The notes: generated from the sequence alone by a model not told the origin. A stretch of DNA of 5,811 nucleotides from Draconibacterium sp. (GCA_030595485.1 JAUVDE010000235.1:1-5811); one strand, 5' to 3'; counted from the stretch's first letter, positions 1 to 5,708 are shown. Translations and numbers: made by a program.

Positions 1-632
1 CAAACTGTTCAACTATTCAAATGGTAGTTGCATTAAAGCCAATTGAAGATTTGTCGAAGATTAAACGTGTTCGTGTGGCTACTTATCAGGCGGCAAGTGG
101 TGCCGGTGCAGCAGGTATTGCCGAGTTAGAAAAGCAAGCACTTGACGTTGCGCAGGGTAAAGAACCTAAAATTGAGAAATTTTCGCATCAGTTGGCCATG
201 AATATTATCCCACACATTGATGTTTTCCTTGATAACGATTATACCAAGGAAGAAATGAAAATGAACTGGGAAACTAAAAAAATTATGCACACTGATGCTG
301 AAGTGAGTGCGACTTGCGTTCGTATTCCGGTGGCACGTGCACATTCCGAAGCTATTTGGGTTGAGACTGAAGATCCTTTAACTGCGAAACAAGTAACTGA
401 AGCTTTTGAAAACTTCGAAGGTTTGACCGTGGTTGATAATCCTGCAAAAAAAGAATATCCAATGCCATTGTTTGTTAGTGGTAAAGATGATGTTTATGTT
501 GGTCGTATTCGCGAAGATGTTACCGACCCAAACAGTATTACTTTCTGGTGTGTTGGCGACCAAATTAAAAAAGGTGCTGCTTTAAATGCTGTTCAAATTG
601 CTGAATGGTTGATAGCCAATGGCGAAGTTTAG
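1..632 (+). CDS. asd: Aspartate-semialdehyde dehydrogenase, 3' part (5' end outside the window)
   Basis: This cytoplasmic enzyme reduces L-aspartyl phosphate to aspartate semialdehyde with NADPH, at the branch point to lysine/diaminopimelate, threonine and methionine. The reading frame is open to the left edge. The first whole codons read NCSTIQM, the family's catalytic-cysteine motif, with the nucleophile Cys encoded at bases 6-8. The ATG at 21 is therefore internal, not the start. Counting that Met as residue 1, TYQAASGAG lies at 21-29 with the conserved Gln at 23. A Glu/Lys-rich substrate-site segment (KEEMKMNWETKKI) lies at 76-88. RIPVARAHSE at 101-110 carries the substrate-binding Arg101 and the catalytic-base His108. 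The visible 209 residues are the catalytic/dimerisation half. Roughly 120-130 N-terminal residues, with the NADP-binding Rossmann fold, are missing compared with the usual 330-340. Nothing looks broken. A strong terminator follows 42 bases after the stop. Confidence 0.96.
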   Translation, partial: NCSTIQMVVALKPIEDLSKIKRVRVATYQAASGAGAAGIAELEKQALDVAQGKEPKIEKFSHQLAMNIIPHIDVFLDNDYTKEEMKMNWETKKIMHTDAEVSATCVRIPVARAHSEAIWVETEDPLTAKQVTEAFENFEGLTVVDNPAKKEYPMPLFVSGKDDVYVGRIREDVTDPNSITFWCVGDQIKKGAALNAVQIAEWLIANGEV

Positions 633-669
633 TTTAGACTATTAGATATTAGTACTGAGTAGTTAGTAC
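631..669. repeat. Degenerate ~7-nt periodic spacer after asd
   Basis: Immediately after the asd stop codon, the motif (T/G)AG recurs with its G at 637, 645, 652, 659 and 666, that is at steps of 8, 7, 7 and 7. The units read roughly AGTTTAG, ACTATTAG, ATATTAG, TACTGAG and TAGTTAG. It is short and AT-rich, so chance or drifted low-complexity sequence is possible. It is listed because a much clearer period-7 array lies upstream of serS. Confidence 0.4.
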
Positions 670-674
670 AATTT

Positions 675-708
675 AAAAGCCCATGAAATTTGATTTTCAC
701 GGGCTTTT
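675..708 (+). terminator. Intrinsic terminator of asd
   Basis: The arm AAAAGCCCATGAAA (675-688) pairs with TTTCACGGGCTTTT (695-708) around a 6-nt loop, TTTGAT. The 14-position stem has one A-C mismatch (683/700). The 3' arm ends in a T-run, followed by ATTCTTG. It lies 42 bases after the asd stop. The flanking A-run and T-run make it potentially bidirectional, but no minus-strand gene ends here. Confidence 0.9.
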
Positions 709-858
709 ATTCTTGAACCCAAGAATTGTTTATTGTATAAATGGTAACTGAAGTTAGATTCTAAATTGTATTTAAGTTAAAGGGCATTGAATTTAAATGT
801 TACATTTATTGGTGAAATAAACACTGTAATTAAATACGCATTCAGCAAAACACTTAAT

Positions 859-1470
859 ATGGAAGAACAATACCTTTGCATTGATCTCGAAATGTCGGGG
901 TCGCTTCCCGGAACGCACGATATTATTCAAATAGGTGCCGTATTATTAAATCAGGATTTTGAGGTAATTAGCGAGTTTGAGTCCTTGATTTACCCGGAGA
1001 ATGAAGCAGACTTTGACCCTGGAGCCAAAAGAATACATGGTATTTCGCGCTTTGAATTAGACGAAGCACCGTCGTTGGAAGAAATGCTTGACGAGTTGGA
1101 GGGCTGGCTACAAATTGAAGGAGGATACACTTCGCGCAAAGCCATGCGAGGCCTTAAAATTTGTGGGCAGGGTATTAATAATGATATTAGCTTTTTAAAG
1201 GCGTCGTATGAAGTAGTTAATCTGACCTGGCCTTTTGCTTATCAGTTTATCGATCTTCAGGATATTACTTTGTTTTACAAGTATATGCTGCAAGCAAATC
1301 AGATGGATTTTCCGCAACGATTAAGTTTAGATGGCATTTCCAAATTTCTAAACATGGAACGTACGCGAGATAAACATAATGCTCTTGAAGATGCTGACTT
1401 GACAGCACGTTGTCTGGCTGAATTATTCCGCAGAGCAAAAGAGATTAAGCTAGTTCCAGAGGAAAGTTAA
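859..1470 (+). CDS. DEDDh-family 3'-5' exonuclease (DnaQ/oligoribonuclease-like)
   Basis: This is a stand-alone two-metal-ion exonuclease domain of 203 residues. ExoI is DLEMSG, with metal ligands Asp9 and Glu11. ExoII is ICGQGINNDISFL at 101-113, with Asp109. ExoIII is HNALED at 173-178, with His173 as general base and Asp178 as the last ligand, which makes it the DEDDh subtype. RIHGI at 58-62 is a segment common in DnaQ epsilon-like nucleases. ExoI and ExoII look more like oligoribonuclease (DLEMTG and ICGnsIgqD), so the substrate could be short RNA, DNA ends or both. No polymerase, GIY-YIG or helicase domain is attached. The start is placed at ATG 859, because the frame's extension to TTG 787 adds 24 residues unlike the family, whereas MEEQYLCIDLE begins as these folds usually do. 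No Shine-Dalgarno is visible. TACATTTA at 801-808 is a 7/8 match to the Bacteroidota -7 box but lacks a convincing -33 box. It is a single-gene unit flanked by terminators. Confidence 0.9.
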   Translation: MEEQYLCIDLEMSGSLPGTHDIIQIGAVLLNQDFEVISEFESLIYPENEADFDPGAKRIHGISRFELDEAPSLEEMLDELEGWLQIEGGYTSRKAMRGLKICGQGINNDISFLKASYEVVNLTWPFAYQFIDLQDITLFYKYMLQANQMDFPQRLSLDGISKFLNMERTRDKHNALEDADLTARCLAELFRRAKEIKLVPEES

Positions 1471-1497
1471 GACATCAAAAATTAAAATATCTGAAAC

Positions 1498-1533
1498 AAA
1501 AATCCCGGAAGAAATAAATCTTCCGGGATTTTT
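1498..1533 (+). terminator. Intrinsic terminator of the exonuclease gene
   Basis: A perfect 14-bp inverted repeat, AAAAATCCCGGAAG (1498-1511) and CTTCCGGGATTTTT (1520-1533), encloses an 8-nt AT-only loop. The GC-rich core (TCCCGGAAG) and the T-run ending at 1534 make it a textbook Rho-independent terminator. It begins 27 bases after the exonuclease stop. It separates that gene from the aconitase X operon, which must therefore have its own promoter between about 1535 and 1605. Confidence 0.95.
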
Positions 1534-1571
1534 TATGAGTTTTCATTCGATACTTTGAAGCTATTTAATAT

Positions 1572-1589
1572 TTTTACGAAAACGTAAAA
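1572..1589. promoter_or_regulatory. 18-bp palindrome before the aconitase X operon, candidate operator
   Basis: TTTTACG (1572-1578) and CGTAAAA (1583-1589) form a perfect 7-bp inverted repeat around AAAA, ending 16 bases before the ATG of the large subunit. It follows the preceding terminator and sits where the operon's promoter or 5' leader must be. AAATTTTG (1587-1594), one base off TAnnTTTG, overlaps its right arm. Size and symmetry suit a dimeric repressor such as LacI or GntR type. No T-run follows, so it is not a terminator. Function is inferred; no regulator gene is in view. Confidence 0.45.
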
Positions 1590-1605
1590 TTTTGCGAATC
1601 CAATT

Positions 1606-2880
1606 ATGAAGCTTACTTCTGAAGAACAACAAATTTATAATGGTGAACAAGGCGACACCCTTGCTAAGATTATGAAATCGGTAGTTCGTTATGGTGAAAT
1701 ATTTGATGCAGAAAAACTGGTGCCTGTAAACAAACCAGTGCATTTAGTTACTTCTTTTGGGGTATCGATGCTTAAACCAGTTTACGATTTAATGGATGAA
1801 TTGATTGAAAACAATATTCAAACAAAATTACCATTTACTGTGGATCCGCGTCCGGTTGACCATGCCAATATAAAATATACCTTACCCGAAAAACTGGTTT
1901 TTAAATTCATGTACGGGAAACAATCGTTTTATGAAAATCAGTTAAAACAAGTTGGATTAAAAGATGATAATGCATTCACGTGTGCGTGCTACCATCAGGA
2001 AGTTGGGAACATACCGGAAAAAGGCGATGTAATTACATGGTCTGAATCGTCGGCAGTTGTTTATGCTAATTCTGTTATTGGCGCACGAACCAACCGGAAT
2101 TCAGCAATAATTGATTTATTCTGTGGAATTTTGGGAAAAGCTCCCGAGTTTGGATTGCTTACCAATGAGGGACGAAAGGCTCCCTGGCTTATTGAAGTGA
2201 ATACCAACTCGCTCCCGACCCCTCAAATATTAGGAAGTGCAATTGGCATTAAAGTGATGGAAGACGTGCCCTATATAAAAGGTTTGGCAAATCATTTTGC
2301 AAACATGAGCACAGAAAGTATAAACGACTATCTGAAAGAATTGGGTGCTGCTGCTGCATCGAATGGAGCAGTAGGATTATTTCATGTTGAAAATTGCACA
2401 CCCGAAGCAATTGAGTTGGGTGCGGAACTTATTCAAGAGAATTACGAAACATACACAATCGATGAGGCTGAATTGGAACGCATAAAAGAATCGTACCCAA
2501 TTTTGTGGAAAAAGCCTGAAGCCAAACCCGAATTGTGTTTTGTTGGCTGTCCTCACCTTTCGTTAAATCAGCTTAATTGGTGGACGGATAAAATAGCGGA
2601 ATCGTTACAAAAGAATGGTAGAGAAATCCTTCAACTAAAAACGATATTTACAGCCGCTCCCGATGTGGTTGAGCAATTCAAAAAAGACACTGTTCAATTC
2701 AAGAAATTTGCAGATACCGGCGCTCGCCTTTCCTCTGTTTGTGCGTTAATGAACATGAATAATCCAATAATGGCGCGGAAGAATGTGATTACAAACTCGA
2801 ATAAGCTACGTACCTACACCACATCGAGATACTACACCGACAATGAAATAATTACTCAAATATGCGGAGGATTGAAATGA
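1606..2880 (+). CDS. Aconitase X large (catalytic) subunit, AcnX/DUF521 family
   Basis: This 424-residue protein is the catalytic subunit of an aconitase X dehydratase, a cytoplasmic Fe-S hydro-lyase that works with a separate swivel subunit. Family features in order are: N-terminal LTSEEQQIYNGEQGD (3-17); FTVDPRPVD (77-85) in place of the usual TTxNP segment; TCACYH (125-130); TWSESSAVVYANSVIGARTNR (144-164), the hallmark block; VGCPHLSLNQL (313-323); and a late Cys379 after GARLSSV. By analogy with characterised members, Cys126 (or Cys128), Cys315 and Cys379 are likely cluster ligands; this is inferred. Known family activities are cis-3-hydroxy-L-proline dehydratase in bacteria and phosphomevalonate dehydratase in archaea. 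Neither is supported by the neighbours here, so the substrate is left open. Length is normal for a two-subunit enzyme. The ATG at 1606 fits the family N-terminus. It has no Shine-Dalgarno and lies behind a palindrome at 1572-1589. The stop overlaps the next start (ATGA). Confidence 0.93.
   Translation: MKLTSEEQQIYNGEQGDTLAKIMKSVVRYGEIFDAEKLVPVNKPVHLVTSFGVSMLKPVYDLMDELIENNIQTKLPFTVDPRPVDHANIKYTLPEKLVFKFMYGKQSFYENQLKQVGLKDDNAFTCACYHQEVGNIPEKGDVITWSESSAVVYANSVIGARTNRNSAIIDLFCGILGKAPEFGLLTNEGRKAPWLIEVNTNSLPTPQILGSAIGIKVMEDVPYIKGLANHFANMSTESINDYLKELGAAAASNGAVGLFHVENCTPEAIELGAELIQENYETYTIDEAELERIKESYPILWKKPEAKPELCFVGCPHLSLNQLNWWTDKIAESLQKNGREILQLKTIFTAAPDVVEQFKKDTVQFKKFADTGARLSSVCALMNMNNPIMARKNVITNSNKLRTYTTSRYYTDNEIITQICGGLK
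2866..2870 (+). promoter_or_regulatory. Shine-Dalgarno GGAGG for the aconitase X small subunit
   Basis: GGAGG lies inside the last codons of the large subunit, six bases before ATG 2877. It decides the start. With the alternative in-frame ATG at 2862 the motif would fall inside the gene, and nothing comparable lies in front. The other genes in this window show no such site, which suggests translation-coupled re-initiation at this junction. Confidence 0.75.
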
Positions 2881-3320
2881 AGAAAGTATTTAAAGGAAGA
2901 ACTATTATCTCGGGCACTTTTACAGGAGAATGTGTAGTGAGTAAAGATGGAATAAATTTTCTGGCGACATTTCAAAAAAGTCTTCTGAAGAAATCGAAAA
3001 AGGTAATTGGAGGCGACCAAAATAATCCGGGTTTGTATAAGAAACGATTAGATGGAATGATTATTTGTGTTCCGCAATCCATTGGCTCAACTACCGGAGG
3101 AATTGTGATTCAAACCGCTGCGCAAACCGGAGTTGCTCCGGCAGCTTTTCTATTTTCGAAACACATCGACTCGGTGGCAGCAGCCGGAGTTGTTCTCAGC
3201 GATATTTGGAGTGATAAGAAAATAATTACCATTGACAATTTAGGTGATGAATTTTTGGAGTATGTAAAAGATGGAATGACTCTGGAAATTAAAGAGGATG
3301 GAACGGTTACTGTTCATTAA
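2877..3320 (+). CDS. Aconitase X small (swivel) subunit, AcnX/DUF126 family
   Basis: This 147-residue protein is the swivelling-domain partner that closes over the large subunit to complete the dehydratase active site. It opens with KGRTIISGTFTGECVVS (6-22), the beta-rich start typical of DUF126. PQSIGSTTGG (66-75) is the family's glycine/serine loop, with Ser71 the likely catalytic or substrate-contacting serine by analogy. VAPAAFLF (86-93) matches the conserved 'aPaA' strand. The C-terminus, MTLEIKEDGTVTVH, fits the usual 'v.vD...G.v.v' ending. The start at 2877 overlaps the large-subunit stop by four bases (ATGA) and has GGAGG six bases upstream. ATG 2862 would add only MRRIE. The overlap predicts coupled, near-stoichiometric synthesis of the two subunits. 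Its 3' end overlaps the convergent CHAD gene by 14 bp. The chemistry is probably a dehydration; the substrate is unknown. Confidence 0.92.
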   Translation: MKKVFKGRTIISGTFTGECVVSKDGINFLATFQKSLLKKSKKVIGGDQNNPGLYKKRLDGMIICVPQSIGSTTGGIVIQTAAQTGVAPAAFLFSKHIDSVAAAGVVLSDIWSDKKIITIDNLGDEFLEYVKDGMTLEIKEDGTVTVH

Positions 3321-3333
3321 AAAGTTGTTCCAT
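3298..3333 (+). terminator. Possible hairpin terminator inside the convergent gene overlap
   Basis: ATGGAAC (3298-3304) pairs perfectly with GTTCCAT (3327-3333). In plus-strand RNA the stem can grow to 11 pairs (3298-3308 with 3323-3333) using three G-U wobbles, with a 14-nt loop, followed by TTTCTTG. It spans both stop codons. On the minus strand the wobbles become C-A mismatches and no T-run follows, so it would serve the aconitase X operon better than the CHAD gene. The tail is short, so confidence is low. Confidence 0.35.
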
Positions 3334-4176
3334 TTTCTTGTTGAAAATCTCCTGAGAATCGGCAAATAATTGTTTCAATCTACTGTCTAATTTTTGGCGG
3401 TTTAATTCGCTCAAATGCCGAATTTTATTTTCAAGAATTTCAACTTCGTTCTCATTAATATCATATTTTTTTTGTTTTATGTCTTCCAGAAAAACAAACA
3501 AGTCGTGGTCGTTTCCCAGCTGTTCGGTAATGTTATGTATTTGAGTAGATTTCAGCCTGAAAAACTTTGGTTGTGTAAATTTTAAAAAATCAAGTTGATA
3601 ATAGAGGGCCTTAATTTTCTTTCGTAGTTTGTGTAGCTCTACCGTATCGAAATCAGGATGAAGTTTCTGATTAAAGGAATGAGCTAAGTTGTATGATTTG
3701 CAAATCGTTATTAGAAATTGCTCCCTTGATGGATGTTCTGAATGGAATATCCCAATTTGCGCCTCCAACTGTTTCATCGATTTATGAATCGTCCTTAGCT
3801 TCCTTTCCTTATCTAAATTCTGGTTTATAAGTAGCTTGTTATTCGTAACAATTTTCTCTTTTACAATTTTTATCCTTTGTTGCGGGATAAGTTTATTTTC
3901 TGCAGTTATCCGTTCGAAAATCTGAATATTTACATACGATTCGCGAAGTAAGGCCAACGATTTGCCAAGACTTACTATTTCCTTTTTACAAGCTTTAAAA
4001 AGTTGGTTTGATGAATGCGAATAGAATTTTAGAAAAGCACGCATTCGTTTAAATGTTTTCCGTATTTCGTGCACAGCAACATTTGGAGAAATATTTTCGG
4101 TAGTGCAAAAATAATCGACCTTTTTAATTCGATTTTGAAAAACGATAGCAAGCCTGTTTTTGTTGTCCTGAACCAT
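3307..4176 (-). CDS. CHAD-domain protein (predicted polyphosphate-binding)
   Basis: This 289-residue protein consists almost wholly of a CHAD domain (conserved histidine alpha-helical domain), a two-part helical bundle whose basic surface binds polyphosphate in characterised members. The first half carries VHEIRKTFKRMRAFLKFY (35-52), with His36, Arg39, Lys40, Lys43, Arg44 and Arg46. The second half repeats the pattern as ELHKLRKKIKALYYQLDFL (180-198), with His182, Arg185 and Lys186-187, then LGNDHDLFVFLEDI (220-233), the domain's closing motif. The protein is Lys/Arg-rich and helical, with no signal peptide or membrane segment, so it is probably cytoplasmic. No CYTH/triphosphatase domain is fused and no polyphosphate kinase is nearby, so the role is open. 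The ATG at 4176 gives 35 residues before the first motif; the next Met (45) would cut into it. The leader is AT-rich without Shine-Dalgarno. It lies downstream of serS on the same strand, but a terminator separates them. Confidence 0.88.
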   Translation of the reverse strand: MVQDNKNRLAIVFQNRIKKVDYFCTTENISPNVAVHEIRKTFKRMRAFLKFYSHSSNQLFKACKKEIVSLGKSLALLRESYVNIQIFERITAENKLIPQQRIKIVKEKIVTNNKLLINQNLDKERKLRTIHKSMKQLEAQIGIFHSEHPSREQFLITICKSYNLAHSFNQKLHPDFDTVELHKLRKKIKALYYQLDFLKFTQPKFFRLKSTQIHNITEQLGNDHDLFVFLEDIKQKKYDINENEVEILENKIRHLSELNRQKLDSRLKQLFADSQEIFNKKMEQLFNEQ

Positions 4177-4236
4177 AATTATTTAATTATCAGGAAGATT
4201 AGATGCAGGCTAAATTAGCGAAATATGGTATACAAA

Positions 4237-4264
4237 AAAAGCTGTCGTTGAACAGACAGCTTTT
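4237..4264 (-). terminator. Intrinsic terminator of serS
   Basis: AAAAGCTGTC (4237-4246) and GACAGCTTTT (4255-4264) form a perfect 10-bp stem with an 8-nt loop. Read on the minus strand, the stem is followed by a run of seven T (4240-4234), 24 bases beyond the serS stop. It isolates the CHAD gene from serS transcription. The rest of the gap between the two genes shows no promoter match better than TAATTTAG (minus strand, 4217-4210), which is too weak to call. Confidence 0.92.
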
Positions 4265-4288
4265 CGGAATTATATATTGAAAAATATT

Positions 4289-5563
4289 CTAGTTAATCAT
4301 ATCAAAACCGGTAAAAGGAATCAATACTTCAGGGATTTTAATTCCTTCGGGAGTTTGGTTGTTTTCCAATAGTGCGGCAACAATTCGTGGTAATGCCAGT
4401 GCACTTCCATTTAAAGTGTGTGCCAATTGTGGTTTCTTCACACCTTCTTCGCGGAAACGTAATTTTAAACGGTTTGCCTGGAACGATTCGAAATTCGAAA
4501 CTGAACTTACTTCCAGCCATTTTTCCTGTGCAGTTGAATAAACCTCAAAATCGAAAGTTAGTGCTGATGCAAAACTAACATCGCCGCCACATAAACGTAA
4601 TAGTCGGTATGGTAGTCCGAGTTTCTTAATTAAACCTTCAACATGCGCCACCATTTCATCTAAAATAGCGTACGATTTTTCAGGGTGTGCAACCTGTACA
4701 ATTTCCACTTTGTCGAATTGGTGTAAACGGTTTAGTCCACGAACATCTTTTCCGTACGAACCTGCTTCGCGACGGAAACAAGCACTGTAAGCTGTGTTTT
4801 TGTAAGGTAGATTTTTGGCATCTAAAATTACATCGCGGTAAATATTGGTTACCGGAACTTCTGCTGTTGGAATCAAATATAAATTATCTTCGGTTGCATG
4901 GTACATTTGTCCTTCTTTGTCGGGCAACTGACCGGTTCCGAAACCTGATGCTTCGTTTACCAAAAGTGGTGGTTGAATTTCTTCGTAACCAGCTAAGGTT
5001 CCTTCGGCTAAAAAGAAGTTAATTAAAGCACGTTGCAATTGAGCGCCTTTTCCGCGGTACACGGGAAATCCTGCGCCGGTAATTTTTACGCCCAATTCAA
5101 AATCAATCAGATTATATTTAGCAGCCAGTTCCCAGTGAGGAACTGCATTTTCGTGCAATGTTGGAATTTCGCCAACCGTTTTTAAAATTTCGTTGTCTTC
5201 TTCTGCTTTTCCGAAAGGAACCGAATCGTGAGGTAAGTTTGGTAGTTGAACCAAAAGGTCGTTTACCTTTTCTTCGATGGCTGAAAAGTCGGTATCAAAG
5301 TTCTTGATGTTTTCTTTAATTTCGGAAGTGCGTGCTTTAGCAGCATTTGCTTCTTCTGCTTTTCCTTCGCGAAACAACATACCAATCTCTTTCGAAATTT
5401 TATTCATCTCTGCCTTTGCCTGGTCGGCTTCAGCCTGCAACTTATTCTTTTGTGCGTTAAGGTTGATTATGGTGGAAACAATTTCGGAAGCATCGAAGTT
5501 TTTACGTTTCAATTTTTCAACTACTAAGTCCGGATTGTCTTGAATGAATTTCAGATTCAACAT
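4289..5563 (-). CDS. serS: Seryl-tRNA synthetase
   Basis: This class II synthetase activates serine with ATP and charges tRNA-Ser in the cytoplasm. Its 424 residues match the usual bacterial length. Residues 1-10 (MLNLKFIQDN) are the standard start. Residues ~27-105 form the long antiparallel coiled-coil arm that grips the tRNA-Ser long variable arm. The catalytic core follows: motif 1 region GYEEIQPPLLV (192-202); the serine-binding TAE loop (233-235); motif 2, FRREAGSYGKDVRG (263-276) with RLHQFDKVE (279-287); EVSSVSNFESFQANR (351-365); and motif 3, NGSALALPRIVAALLEN (385-401), with the ATP-contacting Arg393. All key residues are present. In place of the common GR before motif 3's helix there is PR, which leaves the Arg intact. 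The gene is monocistronic: it has a promoter box at 5588-5595, a leader of roughly 20 bases, no Shine-Dalgarno, and a strong terminator. The promoter's far upstream side runs into a heptamer repeat array. Confidence 0.98.
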   Translation of the reverse strand: MLNLKFIQDNPDLVVEKLKRKNFDASEIVSTIINLNAQKNKLQAEADQAKAEMNKISKEIGMLFREGKAEEANAAKARTSEIKENIKNFDTDFSAIEEKVNDLLVQLPNLPHDSVPFGKAEEDNEILKTVGEIPTLHENAVPHWELAAKYNLIDFELGVKITGAGFPVYRGKGAQLQRALINFFLAEGTLAGYEEIQPPLLVNEASGFGTGQLPDKEGQMYHATEDNLYLIPTAEVPVTNIYRDVILDAKNLPYKNTAYSACFRREAGSYGKDVRGLNRLHQFDKVEIVQVAHPEKSYAILDEMVAHVEGLIKKLGLPYRLLRLCGGDVSFASALTFDFEVYSTAQEKWLEVSSVSNFESFQANRLKLRFREEGVKKPQLAHTLNGSALALPRIVAALLENNQTPEGIKIPEVLIPFTGFDMIN

Positions 5564-5587
5564 TGTATTCTGATTTTATTTGAGGTG

Positions 5588-5595
5588 CAAATGTA
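5588..5595 (-). promoter_or_regulatory. serS promoter -7 box, Bacteroidota type
   Basis: On the minus strand this reads TACATTTG, a perfect match to the Bacteroidota primary-sigma -7 consensus TAnnTTTG, 24 bases upstream of the serS ATG. That predicts a transcript start near 5585 and a leader of about 20 bases. The expected -33 position (around 5615-5620) reads ACTCCC rather than TTTG. The nearest TTTG (5625-5622) lies about 5 bases too far upstream. The -33 element is therefore weak or displaced, and it falls inside the heptamer array. Confidence 0.7.
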
Positions 5596-5603
5596 CAAGG
5601 AAA

Positions 5604-5699
5604 AGTTTAAAGTTGGGAGTTCAAAGTTCAGAGTTTAAGGTTCAGCGTTTAAAGTTTAATGAAAAGTTACAAGTTGCGGGTTTCATGTTGCAGGTTTAA
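5604..5699. repeat. Array of 13 degenerate heptamers, consensus (A/G)GTTyAA
   Basis: Eight units run without a gap from 5604 to 5659: AGTTTAA, AGTTGGG, AGTTCAA, AGTTCAG, AGTTTAA, GGTTCAG, CGTTTAA, AGTTTAA. After five bases (TGAAA, 5660-5664), five more run from 5665 to 5699: AGTTACA, AGTTGCG, GGTTTCA, TGTTGCA, GGTTTAA. GTT is kept at positions 2-4 of every unit, while positions 5-7 drift. No open reading frame of note crosses it. The units are far too short for CRISPR. Confidence 0.85.
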
Positions 5700-5708
5700 C
5701 CCCGAACC

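Noticed and set aside
126..563. Two minus-strand open frames (126-344 and 378-563) opposite asd
   Set aside because: Both are antisense to well-conserved asd sequence; the Phe/His/Asn-rich products look like reverse-frame artefacts.
787..858. Extending the exonuclease to the TTG at 787
   Set aside because: The added 24 residues have no family resemblance, TTG is a rare start, and ATG 859 gives the usual spacing to the ExoI motif.
1551..1594. Full -33/-7 promoter for aconitase X using TTTG at 1554-1557 and AAATTTTG at 1587-1594
   Set aside because: The spacing between the boxes is 29 bases, well beyond the usual range of about 20, and the -7 lacks the leading T. A promoter must exist here, but I cannot place it.
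4687..5022. A 111-residue plus-strand open frame inside serS
   Set aside because: It lies entirely antisense to conserved synthetase motifs, and its Leu/Arg/Cys-rich translation resembles no family I know.
5277..5543. An 88-residue plus-strand open frame opposite the serS coiled-coil arm
   Set aside because: It is a mirror of the coiled-coil codons with no independent start signal or recognisable domain.
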